Assembly (NCBI RefSeq): GCF_009901525.1 | Contig: NZ_CP019288.1 | Location: 2,385,501 to 2,449,500 of the forward strand | Source of the DNA: Kordia antarctica | Lineage (GTDB): Bacteria; Bacteroidota; Bacteroidia; Flavobacteriales; Flavobacteriaceae | Reading direction: 5' to 3' | DNA: 64,000 bases | In this document: positions 45,696-54,074 of the stretch, one piece after another | Position numbering within the stretch: position 1 is the stretch's first letter | How the letters are laid out: every line of letters begins with the position of its first letter | Translations under genes and position numbers: made by a program | Notes under the pieces: model-generated | Told to the model about the DNA's origin: nothing | Seen by the model: the letters and a program-made list of their open reading frames with translations, nothing else | Databases searched by the model: none

Positions 45696-46214
45696 CTAGT
45701 CTAGAATCTCAAACGAAAACGACGTATTCATCTTTAGCGAATTGTCAATTATTAATATTGTTCGTTTTATAATTACAAATGCGCTGTCTTTTTTTATATG
45801 TTTTGAATTGATGAATGTTGTATATAAAATTTTCTGTTTGTAAATGCTATCATTCACTTTTTTAAGATTTCCTTTAAACTCAATGTATTTAATTTCAATG
45901 CTTTGGATAGAATCTGAAAGTAAAACATTGAATTTAGTAGAAGTTGCTAATTGTTCCTTGATTGCTTCTTGAAACTCAGGATGTGTATTGATTAATACCA
46001 GCGATTCATAATTTGCGCGCAATTTTTCTTCAATTTCAGTATTGAAATCGATAAAAGAAACATCTCCGCTTTTAAAATCAGCATCATCAACTAAACCATC
46101 TTTATCGATTTCGATTTCTTCACTTTTTACAGCAGTATCTTCTTTTTTTGAAACATTATTGCTGCACGAAAAACACAAAAGGAAACCTACGATATATACA
46201 ATTTTCATCTTCAT
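45696..46214 (-). CDS. Hypothetical lipoprotein
   Basis: A 172-residue lipoprotein (signal IVYIVGFLLCFSC; Cys then SNN). The N-terminal mature segment is very acidic (EEIEIDKDGLVDDADFK), followed by a mixed alpha/beta part. A similar acidic patch (DDYDGVDDKDFK) occurs at the same place in the DUF4349 lipoprotein encoded divergently 1 kb away. The start overlaps the upstream stop (ATGA, 46211-46214), so the two minus-strand genes are coupled. Confidence 0.75.
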   Translation of the reverse strand: MKMKIVYIVGFLLCFSCSNNVSKKEDTAVKSEEIEIDKDGLVDDADFKSGDVSFIDFNTEIEEKLRANYESLVLINTHPEFQEAIKEQLATSTKFNVLLSDSIQSIEIKYIEFKGNLKKVNDSIYKQKILYTTFINSKHIKKDSAFVIIKRTILIIDNSLKMNTSFSFEILD

Positions 46215-47125
46215 TGAATCATAAATTTAAGTTTCACAATCTTGTTATTTTCATATACTTTGTCCAAAATTTGCATCTTTTTTAAACTGCTTGTCGGAAT
46301 CGTTAATAGATTAATGAATTCCTTTTTTGTATATATTTCTATGCCAATATTCTTTTTAAACGCTCTGTAAATTTGTGCGTTATCCGCGATGAGTTCCTGC
46401 AATTGTTCTCGCCTTTTTTTCCAATCTTTTGTATTTCCGTTGGCGTAATACAACAACATTAACGCATAATCATCCGTTTGTAATTGAACCGTTTTATGAT
46501 GATTGGAATTGATATGTCGCACAATTGTATCTGTTTTATGATACGGCGATTTTACAACGAATTTCAATTCACTTTCAGAAGTCGCATACGAGAAACAACC
46601 CAAACTATCCGTTTTAAAATACAGCGGCGATTCTTCCGTACGCAAAACGATAATGTCTAACGAAATATTTCGAATGGAAGCACGTTGGTCAGCATCTATG
46701 AAACAAAACGAAAAGGTATTTTCTTTTGGATAGATACTGTATAATCCGAGTAAAATCAGCGGAAGCGATATAAAAAACCACATTAGTTTTCGAGACGGTT
46801 TTACTGTTTTAGCTTCAATTTCAATTTCAACTTCAATTTCAGCCTGTTTCTGTTTAAAATCATTCCAATTGTCATAACCAACATAAACGCTTAGTAAATT
46901 GAGCATGTCTACGCGTGGCAACTTTTCAGTATCATTTTTAATATACGTGTAAAACCATTTTTCGCTAATACTGTCGTTGGTTTTACTGCGTACATCTTCT
47001 TGAAAATCTGTAATTGTAGTTCCTTTCCAATCAGAAATATCACTAGAAGCCGCATGCGAAGCCAAAAAAGTGGTTGCAATTTGCTGTTTCAAGCGTGAAA
47101 AATAATATGTTTTTTCTGTGTTCAA
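46211..47125 (-). CDS. Hypothetical protein with a single membrane helix
   Basis: A 304-residue protein of unrecognised family. Residues 1-90 are polar and predicted cytoplasmic (KNDTEKLPRVDMLNLLSVYVGYDNWNDF, common in Bacteroidota proteins), a Glu-rich segment (EIEVEIEIEAK) follows, then one membrane helix (about 113-128, LMWFFISLPLILLGLY) and a C-terminal domain outside (about 135-304) with a beta-rich start (CFIDADQRASIRNISLDIIV). It may be a sensor or anchor. It is translated with the lipoprotein downstream and is divergent from a DUF4349 gene. Confidence 0.75.
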   Translation of the reverse strand: MNTEKTYYFSRLKQQIATTFLASHAASSDISDWKGTTITDFQEDVRSKTNDSISEKWFYTYIKNDTEKLPRVDMLNLLSVYVGYDNWNDFKQKQAEIEVEIEIEAKTVKPSRKLMWFFISLPLILLGLYSIYPKENTFSFCFIDADQRASIRNISLDIIVLRTEESPLYFKTDSLGCFSYATSESELKFVVKSPYHKTDTIVRHINSNHHKTVQLQTDDYALMLLYYANGNTKDWKKRREQLQELIADNAQIYRAFKKNIGIEIYTKKEFINLLTIPTSSLKKMQILDKVYENNKIVKLKFMIQ

Positions 47126-47160
47126 TTAAAAGTAAAATTCAGATAATCAGCGGTTTGTAT

Positions 47161-47180
47161 TTTGTAAATTAATTTACAAA
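47161..47180. promoter_or_regulatory. 20-bp perfect palindrome in a divergent promoter
   Basis: TTTGTAAATTAATTTACAAA is fully palindromic. A further half-site TTTACAAAG follows at about 47195-47203. It lies between the divergent genes at 47125 (minus) and 47259 (plus), 42 bases before the plus-strand -7 box. Confidence 0.7.
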
Positions 47181-47222
47181 GTCGTTACAAGCTATTTACA
47201 AAGCTTCACAACAAAACTCCAA

Positions 47223-47230
47223 TATGTTTG
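47223..47230 (+). promoter_or_regulatory. -7 box of the DUF4349 gene
   Basis: TATGTTTG matches TAnnTTTG, about 28 bases before the ATG at 47259. Confidence 0.55.
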
Positions 47231-47258
47231 TATTCTTAATCCTTAAAAATATAAAATT

Positions 47259-48161
47259 ATGAATGCAATCACACTAAAACGAAACGTAAAATCTTATTTA
47301 TTATTGGTTCTCTTTTTGATTTCGATGTCATGTAATACAAGTGCAGATTATAAAAATGAAGCCATTGCGCTAGAAAATGTTGACCTAAGAGATGATTATG
47401 ATGGCGTAGATGACAAAGATTTCAAAGTTGAAACTGATGAAAGTAAAGGCTTAATTGACACACAGACCAATCAATTGAGAATATCAAATATTCCGAAAGA
47501 TTTGAAAATTATTAAAACGGCAAGTACAAAGTATAAGGTAAAGAATATTGAAAAAGCGTTGTCAGAAATTAAAGAAGTCATGTATCTCAATGGCGGTTAT
47601 ATTTCGGAGCTGCGTTATGATAAGAATTATCAAGAAAAACAAAATAGATTTACTATAAAAATTCCTAAAGAAAACTTTGATATCATGTTAGATGGAATTC
47701 AAAAGTTTGCCGAAGAAACCGATTTTGTAACTATTTCTACAACTGATGTTACCGAAAAGTATATGGATGCACAAACGCGTTTGCAAACACGATTGGAAGT
47801 TAAAGAACGTTTGGAAACGGTTTTGCGCAAAAATGCACGAACTATTAAAGATATTTTGGCAACAGAAAATGAATTGCGCGTGATTCAGGAAGAGATTGAA
47901 GCAGCACAAGGAAAGATAAAATACATGAGTAGTAGAGTTGCTTATAGCACAATTCAGGTAGAAATTTATGAAACGATTACCTTTAAAGAAGCACCAATTA
48001 GCTACGAAAAAGGATTTGGATCGAAAGCAAAAGAAGGTTTGTTAGCAGGTTGGAATTTTATTCAAAACATAGCAATTGCGTTTATTTATATTTGGCCAAT
48101 TTTAGTACTTTTAATTATTGGATTTGTTTTTTATAGAAGATGGAGAACGAGTAAGAAGTAA
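47259..48161 (+). CDS. DUF4349 domain lipoprotein
   Basis: A 300-residue envelope protein. The signal is SYLLLVLFLISMSC with a lipobox Cys at about residue 25, then an acidic stretch (NVDLRDDYDGVDDKDFKVE), the DUF4349 domain (about 80-260) with KIIKTASTKYKVKNIEKALSE and RFTIKIPKENFDIMLDGI, a coiled-coil (TRLEVKERLETVLRKN to VIQEEIEAAQGKIKYM) and a C-terminal membrane helix (about 272-292, AFIYIWPILVLLIIGFVFY) ending in RRWRTSKK. The exact role of DUF4349 proteins is unknown; some sit beside transporters or regulators of the envelope. Confidence 0.9.
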   Translation: MNAITLKRNVKSYLLLVLFLISMSCNTSADYKNEAIALENVDLRDDYDGVDDKDFKVETDESKGLIDTQTNQLRISNIPKDLKIIKTASTKYKVKNIEKALSEIKEVMYLNGGYISELRYDKNYQEKQNRFTIKIPKENFDIMLDGIQKFAEETDFVTISTTDVTEKYMDAQTRLQTRLEVKERLETVLRKNARTIKDILATENELRVIQEEIEAAQGKIKYMSSRVAYSTIQVEIYETITFKEAPISYEKGFGSKAKEGLLAGWNFIQNIAIAFIYIWPILVLLIIGFVFYRRWRTSKK

Positions 48162-48172
48162 GTTTCCTTTGA

Positions 48173-48259
48173 ATACGTCATTACGAACGATAGTGAAGTA
48201 ATCTGCTTATTAAGAAACAGATTGCCACAAGTTTTTTCAAAACTTTCGCAATGACGTAT
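48173..48259. repeat. Large palindromic repeat of the CGTCATT...AATGACG type
   Basis: Outer arms ATACGTCATT (48173-48182) and AATGACGTAT (48250-48259) are perfect; CGAA/TTCG and AATCTG/CAGATT pair further in. Sequences of this pattern are widespread extragenic repeats in many bacteria. It lies between two plus-strand genes. Confidence 0.7.
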
Positions 48260-48327
48260 CAAAATAATTCGCAACTCACCGTAGCAAAAAACTTTTAATC
48301 TTTCAATTTCAAATAAAAACAAATTCC

Positions 48328-48335
48328 TATTTTTG
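48328..48335 (+). promoter_or_regulatory. -7 box directly before the SprT-like gene
   Basis: TATTTTTG fits TAnnTTTG and ends 5 bases before the GTG start, so the message is probably leaderless. Confidence 0.55.
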
Positions 48336-48339
48336 GTGC

Positions 48340-48939
48340 GTGAAAGAAATTTTATCTAAATATATTCCTGAACGTGCCGTAGATGTAACTTTTGAATTAA
48401 TTATGAAGCATCATGTGCATTTGAAAATTGTGAATCAACGTGTAACACGACATGGCGATTACCGCAGAATGCCCGACGGAACACATATGATTACAGTAAA
48501 TGCAAGCGAAAATAAGTATCGCTTTTTTGTAACACTTATTCACGAAATTGCACATTTAGTAGCTTTTGAAGAGTTTGGGCGACAGATAAAACCACACGGA
48601 ATTGAGTGGAAACGAACCTTTCAACAATTGATGTTGCCGTTTATAAATCCGCAAATATTTCCAACTCGATTGTTGCCAATTGTAGCCAATCATTTTAGAA
48701 ACCCGAAAGCAAGTAGTGATACAGACGCAAAATTCGCGTTAGCACTGAAACAATACGATCCAGAAAATGATAAAAATTATGTGTTCGAAATTCCGCAAGG
48801 AAGTACATTCCGAATGCATAATGGAAAAATTTTTAAACGCGGAAATAAACGTGTAAAACGCTATGAATGTGTTGAAGTTGCTACAGGACGCGTGTATTTA
48901 TTTAATCCAAATGCGGAAGTTGAGTTGTTGCGGAGTTAA
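48340..48939 (+). CDS. SprT-like zinc metalloprotease-domain protein
   Basis: A 199-residue protein. The zinc motif is H68-E-I-A-H72 in VTLIHEIAHLVAFEEFG, followed by HGIEWKRTFQQLM with the third His, as in SprT/SPRTN-type metalloproteases. The C-terminal part (about 145-190, YVFEIPQGSTFRMHNGKIFKRG) is a small beta domain. The start is a GTG (48340-48342), immediately after a -7 box; no in-frame ATG lies upstream. Confidence 0.88.
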   Translation: MKEILSKYIPERAVDVTFELIMKHHVHLKIVNQRVTRHGDYRRMPDGTHMITVNASENKYRFFVTLIHEIAHLVAFEEFGRQIKPHGIEWKRTFQQLMLPFINPQIFPTRLLPIVANHFRNPKASSDTDAKFALALKQYDPENDKNYVFEIPQGSTFRMHNGKIFKRGNKRVKRYECVEVATGRVYLFNPNAEVELLRS

Positions 48940-49320
48940 TAATATTAGTTTGCTAAAATGTGATCAGAGTTTAGAAATAAATTATTAGTTTAAAACATAA
49001 TTTTCAAATTCTGATTTTCATTTTCTTTGCTCGCACAAAAGATACTGAATCAAGTTCAGTACAGGCACCAACAAAAGAAAGTGCGCTTTTTCCAGAGGTA
49101 TTTTTAGTTTTCTCTGCGGAAAACTAAAACCGCATCTATTTTTCTAAATTTTTTCCAAGGCTTCAAAAATTCTTAACGAAAAATAACTGCTATACTGCGG
49201 AAAAAGAATCAAAAATTTAGAATTATTATTTCAGTTTGAGTTAAAAAGAACGACTTTTTTTACTTTTTTCGGCAATCTGTAGTATCTTGCTTTACTAAAC
49301 AAAATACTTCCCAACGAATA
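48940..49320. other. Gap between sprT-like gene and mannose-1-phosphate guanylyltransferase gene
   Basis: Mostly filled by the 190-bp dispersed repeat. The remaining 115 bases before the next start contain a weak promoter-like GTAGTATCTTGC (about 49280) but no gene. Confidence 0.5.
49012..49204. repeat. Dispersed ~190-bp structured repeat, copy 1
   Basis: This unit matches 56701-56888 over most of its length, including TTTGCTCGCAC, AAGTGCGCTTT, TTCCAGAGGTATTTTTAG, AAACTAAAACCGCAT, AATTCTTAACGAAAAAT and CTGCTATACTGCGGAAAA. A stem TTTTAGTTTTC/GAAAACTAAAA is in the middle. This copy carries an extra segment after CGCACAAAA containing CTGAATCAAGTTCAG. No open frame. Confidence 0.85.
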
Positions 49321-50406
49321 ATGAGTAGAATGAACAAGAATTATTACGCAATTCTAATGGCTGGCGGCGTTGGCTCGCGATTTTGGCCTGTAAGTACTTC
49401 CAATTTTCCCAAACAGTTTCATGACATGTTGGGAACTGGCGAAACCTTAATTCAAAAAACATTTAGTAGACTTTCTAAATTAATTCCAAAAGAAAATATT
49501 TACATTCTTACCAATGAAAAATATAATGATTTAGTCTTAGAACAATTGCCCGATGTTACGCAACAACAAGTCCTTTTGGAACCTGAAATGCGAAATACCG
49601 CGCCGTGTATTTTATATGCTTCATTAAAGATTCAGAAGGAAAACCCAAATGGTGTTATGGTGGTTGCGCCAAGCGATCATTGGATTGAAGATGAAACTGC
49701 TTTTATAGCTAATTTGCAAACGTGTTTTGATAAATGTCAAAAAGAAAGTGTGTTGATGACATTGGGAATTACACCAACATTTGCAAATACTGGATATGGG
49801 TATATCAACTTTGAAGCGAATGAAAGTGCTATTAAAAAAGTAAAGAAATTCACGGAAAAGCCTGATTATGAAACAGCTAAAACGTTTCTGAAAAGCGGGA
49901 ATTACTTGTGGAATGCAGGAATTTTTATTTGGAGTGTGCACTCAATCATTACTGCATTTCAAAACTTTCAACCAAAATTATATGAACTTTTTGATGAAGG
50001 TTTATCGGTGTATAATACAGATTTTGAAGACGATTTTATTCGTGATAATTACGGTCGAGCCGAAAACATCTCTATCGATTACGCCATTATGGAATATGCA
50101 AAACATGTATACGTATTGCCTGCCACTTTTGATTGGAACGATTTAGGAACTTGGGGAAGTTTGTATGATAAACTCGATAAAGAATCAGCTGGAAATGCAA
50201 TTGTAAATGCACAAACTGTTTTACAGGATGCAAGTGGAAATATGATCAGAACAGCTGACAAAAAAGTAGTCGTTATTGACGGATTGCATGATTATATTGT
50301 TGTAGATAAAGAAGATGTATTGCTAATTTATCCAAAGACAAAAGAGCAAGATATTAAGAAAGTATTACAGAAAGTCAAAGACAAATTTGGCGAAAATTAC
50401 GGATAA
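49321..50406 (+). CDS. Mannose-1-phosphate guanylyltransferase
   Basis: A 361-residue nucleotidyltransferase that makes GDP-mannose. The N-terminal signature is ILMAGGVGSRFWPVSTSNFPKQF; VVAPSDHWIED with the metal-binding Asp, GYGYINFEA and KKFTEKPDYETAKTFL are all typical. It lacks the phosphomannose-isomerase domain of the long ManC form. The start at MSRMNKN could be three codons later (49330). The DUF389 gene begins 5 bases after its stop. GDP-mannose feeds surface glycans. Confidence 0.95.
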   Translation: MSRMNKNYYAILMAGGVGSRFWPVSTSNFPKQFHDMLGTGETLIQKTFSRLSKLIPKENIYILTNEKYNDLVLEQLPDVTQQQVLLEPEMRNTAPCILYASLKIQKENPNGVMVVAPSDHWIEDETAFIANLQTCFDKCQKESVLMTLGITPTFANTGYGYINFEANESAIKKVKKFTEKPDYETAKTFLKSGNYLWNAGIFIWSVHSIITAFQNFQPKLYELFDEGLSVYNTDFEDDFIRDNYGRAENISIDYAIMEYAKHVYVLPATFDWNDLGTWGSLYDKLDKESAGNAIVNAQTVLQDASGNMIRTADKKVVVIDGLHDYIVVDKEDVLLIYPKTKEQDIKKVLQKVKDKFGENYG

Positions 50407-50411
50407 AGCTT

Positions 50412-51899
50412 ATGAGTTCAAAAGAAGAAAATAAGTTCGATTTTTCGGAAGAAGAAAATAAACCTAAAGAAAAAGCAGCAGAAACTACGCCGCCAACAGA
50501 TGCAAAAGGTTTGTGGCAAGGACTCAAAACGTTCTTGTATGAATTATTAGATATTCAACATGATGTTGACAAAGATCAAACCATAGAAGATATTAAAAAG
50601 GATATTCCTTTTAAAGGCGCAACTGCTTGGATTTTAGTATGTTCTATATTTATAGCTTCGGTAGGATTGAACGCAAATTCTATTCCTGTTATTATTGGAG
50701 CCATGTTAATTTCGCCACTTATGGGACCAATTTTAGGAGTTGGAATGGCGATTGCTATTAATGATATTTATACCTTACGTAAATCCTTGGTCAATTTTGG
50801 TGTCATGGTCGTTTTAAGTGTATTAACTGCTTTTTTATTCTTTAAATTTTTTCCATTACAAATAGATTCTTCAGAATTACTATCGCGAACAAAACCAGAT
50901 ATTCGTGATGTATTGATTGCCTTTTTTGGTGGTTTGGCATTAATTATAGCGCGAACAAAAAAAGGAACGATTGCTTCTGTAATTTTTGGAGTTGCGATTG
51001 CCACAGCTTTAATGCCGCCATTATGCACCGTAGGTTTCGGATTAGCAAAAGGTGGCTCAAAAGGATTGTTGTATGCAGGTGGCGCGATGTATTTATTCAT
51101 CATTAACACCATTTTCATTGGCTTGGCGACTTTCTTAGTCTTGAAGTTATTGCGCTTCCCGATGTTGAAATATGCGAATTCTACAAAGCGTAAACGAATT
51201 TCACAAGCAGCTTCGTTAGTTGCATTAGCAGTAATGATTCCTGCAGTTTGGACATTTTGGGATGTGTTGCAAGAAAGTAATATACAACGTGATTATAACT
51301 TGTTCATTCAAAAAGTAGAAGCGAATCCAGCATTATGGTATCAAAAAGAAGTGAAAGACGATGATAAAAAAACCATCAACTTATATTTTAATGGTGAAGT
51401 TTCGAAAGATATTACAGCAGAATATGAAAATACATTAAAAAGTTATGATCATATTGGAGCTTATAAACTGAAAATCAACGGTTTTGAAACCCGAAGTGTA
51501 GATGAAATTTCAAAATCACTTGACAGAGCGTATACTGATTTAGATAATAGTAGAAATATTGTTGATGGCTTGCAAAAACAAATTGCCGAGCTAAAACGAG
51601 AAGTAACCGACCTTAATGGTCAATTAGAATCGAAAGCTTCCTTAGAGAATGAAAATTATGTAGCGTTTAGTAAAGTAGCGAAAACTGCAAAAATTAAATA
51701 TACAGATTTACGTCAGTTTGGATTCGCAAAAATGTTGAATTCAAAAGATTTTATCCGAATCGATACAATGCCTGTGGCAGCTGTAAAATGGAATCCGAAA
51801 TTATCAGATAGTGTACAAACCATTCGCGAAAGCGAATTAAATACTTGGTTGCGTAAAGAATTGAACCTTGATACGTTGATTATTGAGCGGATTAAATAG
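50412..51899 (+). CDS. DUF389 family membrane protein
   Basis: A 495-residue membrane protein. After an acidic N-terminus (about 1-60) comes the DUF389 block (about 75-285) with WILVCSIFIASVGLNANSIPVIIGAMLISPLMGPILG and six or so helices. The C-terminal half is soluble (about 300-495) with a coiled-coil segment (SKSLDRAYTDLDNSRNIVDG to VTDLNGQLESKASLE), an OmpA-like-looking extension. The function of DUF389 is unknown; the tail suggests an extracytoplasmic partner. Confidence 0.92.
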   Translation: MSSKEENKFDFSEEENKPKEKAAETTPPTDAKGLWQGLKTFLYELLDIQHDVDKDQTIEDIKKDIPFKGATAWILVCSIFIASVGLNANSIPVIIGAMLISPLMGPILGVGMAIAINDIYTLRKSLVNFGVMVVLSVLTAFLFFKFFPLQIDSSELLSRTKPDIRDVLIAFFGGLALIIARTKKGTIASVIFGVAIATALMPPLCTVGFGLAKGGSKGLLYAGGAMYLFIINTIFIGLATFLVLKLLRFPMLKYANSTKRKRISQAASLVALAVMIPAVWTFWDVLQESNIQRDYNLFIQKVEANPALWYQKEVKDDDKKTINLYFNGEVSKDITAEYENTLKSYDHIGAYKLKINGFETRSVDEISKSLDRAYTDLDNSRNIVDGLQKQIAELKREVTDLNGQLESKASLENENYVAFSKVAKTAKIKYTDLRQFGFAKMLNSKDFIRIDTMPVAAVKWNPKLSDSVQTIRESELNTWLRKELNLDTLIIERIK

Positions 51900-52405
51900 A
51901 GGTCGAAAAATAATAAATTAACCTGTTGTGCATTTTGATAAAATTCGTCAATTCGAGTGAATTTTACGATTGAAAATGAGTAAAATTTGTATCGAGATAG
52001 AATTTTTCACACTAAACTGGTTCTCGATACGATTTTTCATGCCTCAAAATCACTCGAACTGACGCTTCATTATACTTTTGAATTTAAAATGCACAACGGG
52101 TTATATATTACAAAGCGAACTTTCGGGTTCGCTTTTTTTTGTAAGCAATAAAGTGTTTAAAAAATATTAGCGTCTGATAAAATCTTTACATTCTTTTGAA
52201 AACCTAGCTTTGAAAGAGTTTTTAATACATTTTGATAAATTACCCATGCTTAAGTTAATTTCCAATAGTAAGAAATTTTTTTCGCAAGAATAAAAATATA
52301 TAATTATGAATACTGTTTTTCAGTCAGTTACTAACTTGTCTTTATTCTATGATCTAACAGCGTAGCGGTCTTTTGTCTTTAGTCGGACAACAGTGTTTAA
52401 AAAGT
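51900..52405. repeat. Gap with nested inverted repeats and a terminator
   Basis: Outer arms AACCTGTTGTGCATTTT (51920-51936) and AAAATGCACAACGGGTT (52086-52102) pair over 17 positions (one G-T). Inside is a tail-to-tail pair of the TCGAG element: CGTCAATTCGAGTGA (51946-51960) with TCACTCGAACTGACG (52050-52064), and TATCGAGA (51990-51997) with TCTCGATA. After the structure comes a separate terminator. The rest, to the ABC gene, is featureless AT-rich DNA. Confidence 0.75.
52112..52140 (+). terminator. Terminator of the DUF389 operon
   Basis: Stem AAAGCGAAC (52112-52120) and GTTCGCTTT (52127-52135), ending in an unbroken T-tract of eight. Confidence 0.85.
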
Positions 52406-53176
52406 TTACCCTTCCAATTCTTTCAAATATACTTCTCTTATTTTTTTGAATAAATCGGAAGAGTAGACAAAATCCGTAACTGCTTTGTTTTCAGTTACAA
52501 AAATTTCTTTATTAGTGCCTTCCCAAGCCTTGACACCATTTTGCAAGAAAAGAATCTTTTCACCAATTTCCATTACAGAATTCATATCGTGTGTGTTGAT
52601 TACCGTTGTAATATTGTATTCGTCAGTAATTTCTTGGATTAAATTATCAATGACGATGGCAGTTTTTGGATCCAATCCAGAATTGGGTTCATCACAAAAT
52701 AAATACTTCGGATTCATCACAATTGCTCTGGCAATGGCAACACGTTTTTGCATTCCTCCAGAAGCTTCCGCAGGATATTTATGATGTGCATCTACTAAAT
52801 TGACACGATTCAATACAAAATCGACACGATCTTGCATTTCGCTTTTTGATTTATTGGAAAACATGCGCATCGGAAACATTACATTTTCAGAAATGGTCAT
52901 AGAATCAAACAAAGCACTTCCTTGAAAAACCATTCCGATTTCAGTTCGCAAGTCGCGTTTTTCTTCATCAGATAAGTCTTTATAGTTTTTTCCATCAAAA
53001 AGAATATCGCCTTCTTCTGGTGTAAATAAACCTATGAGCGATTTTAAAAACACTGTTTTTCCTGAACCACTTTGACCGATAATCAAGTTGGTTTTTCCTT
53101 TCTCAAACGTTGTTGAAATTCCTTTTAAAATTTCAACACCATCAAAAGATTTTCGTATGTTTTTTACTTCGATCAT
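52406..53176 (-). CDS. MlaF-like ABC transporter ATPase
   Basis: A 256-residue ATPase of the Mla/Mkl family. Walker A GQSGSGKT, the ASGGMQKRVAIARAI signature, Walker B YLFCDEPNSGLDP and NTHD are clear; the GMQKR variant signature is typical of MlaF. A longer frame exists, but I start at MIEVKNIRK (ATG 53174-53176), which overlaps the permease stop in ATGA. With the permease it should move lipids between the outer and inner membranes or a related substrate. Confidence 0.94.
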   Translation of the reverse strand: MIEVKNIRKSFDGVEILKGISTTFEKGKTNLIIGQSGSGKTVFLKSLIGLFTPEEGDILFDGKNYKDLSDEEKRDLRTEIGMVFQGSALFDSMTISENVMFPMRMFSNKSKSEMQDRVDFVLNRVNLVDAHHKYPAEASGGMQKRVAIARAIVMNPKYLFCDEPNSGLDPKTAIVIDNLIQEITDEYNITTVINTHDMNSVMEIGEKILFLQNGVKAWEGTNKEIFVTENKAVTDFVYSSDLFKKIREVYLKELEG

Positions 53177-53913
53177 TTGGTTAGTAATAATTGCGTGATG
53201 ATGTAATTTATCAAAATAATAGCAACACTCGTCCAAACGAACGACGTTGTACTTGCTTTTCCAACTTCCAATGCGCCACCTTTCATATAATATCCGTAAA
53301 AGGAAGGAATGGTTGCTAATACAAACGCGAATAAGAACGTTTTAATAAAAGCATAGGTAATATGGAATGGAATAAATTCGATCTGTAATCCTTCAATAAA
53401 ATCAGCACTCGTTGAAAAACCTCCATAAATAGATGCTAACCAACCGCCAAGAATTCCTAAAAACATCGCTATTGTAATTACAAATGGATACAAGGATAAG
53501 GCAACAATTTTAGGGAAAACTAAATAGTTGAGTGAATTTACACCCATAACTTCCAACGCGTCAATTTGTTCTGTAACGCGCATCGTTCCTATACTAGACG
53601 TAATGAATGAACCTACTTTTCCTGCCATAATAATGGAAATAAACGTAGGCGCAAATTCTAAAATTACAGACTGTCGTGTGGCAAAACCAACAAGGTATTT
53701 CGGAATCAAAGGATTGTTAATGTTTAAGGCAGTTTGAATGGCAACAACACCACCTACGAAAAAGGATATAAAACATACAATTCCCATGGAACCAATGATT
53801 AAATCATCAATCTCTTTAAAAATAAGATTTCTTAGCATTGACCATTTGGTCATTTTGCTAAATACGCTTTTCAACATCAAAAAATAGCGTCCTATATTTT
53901 CTAGGTAAATCAT
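53173..53913 (-). CDS. MlaE-like ABC transporter permease
   Basis: A 246-residue permease of the MlaE/YrbE family with about five helices. The motifs TALNINNPLIPKYLVGFATRQS and FAPTFISIIMAGKVGSFITSSIGTMRVTEQIDALEVMGVN contain the conserved EQIDAL segment. It is translated with the ATPase downstream. The substrate-binding MCE protein is not in the window; it would be expected elsewhere. Confidence 0.94.
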   Translation of the reverse strand: MIYLENIGRYFLMLKSVFSKMTKWSMLRNLIFKEIDDLIIGSMGIVCFISFFVGGVVAIQTALNINNPLIPKYLVGFATRQSVILEFAPTFISIIMAGKVGSFITSSIGTMRVTEQIDALEVMGVNSLNYLVFPKIVALSLYPFVITIAMFLGILGGWLASIYGGFSTSADFIEGLQIEFIPFHITYAFIKTFLFAFVLATIPSFYGYYMKGGALEVGKASTTSFVWTSVAIILINYIITQLLLTK

Positions 53914-54074
53914 GGGTTAAAAATACATCATTCGGGTAACCTAATAAAATAATTTACGGATTTAATGTTTAGTTAAATGGTATTTGATATAAAACAATTA
54001 TTTTTGAACTGATTTTGTATTTTCTAAGAAATAGAAAAGTCAAGTGGAGTTTAATAATACAAGTACGTCTCAAC

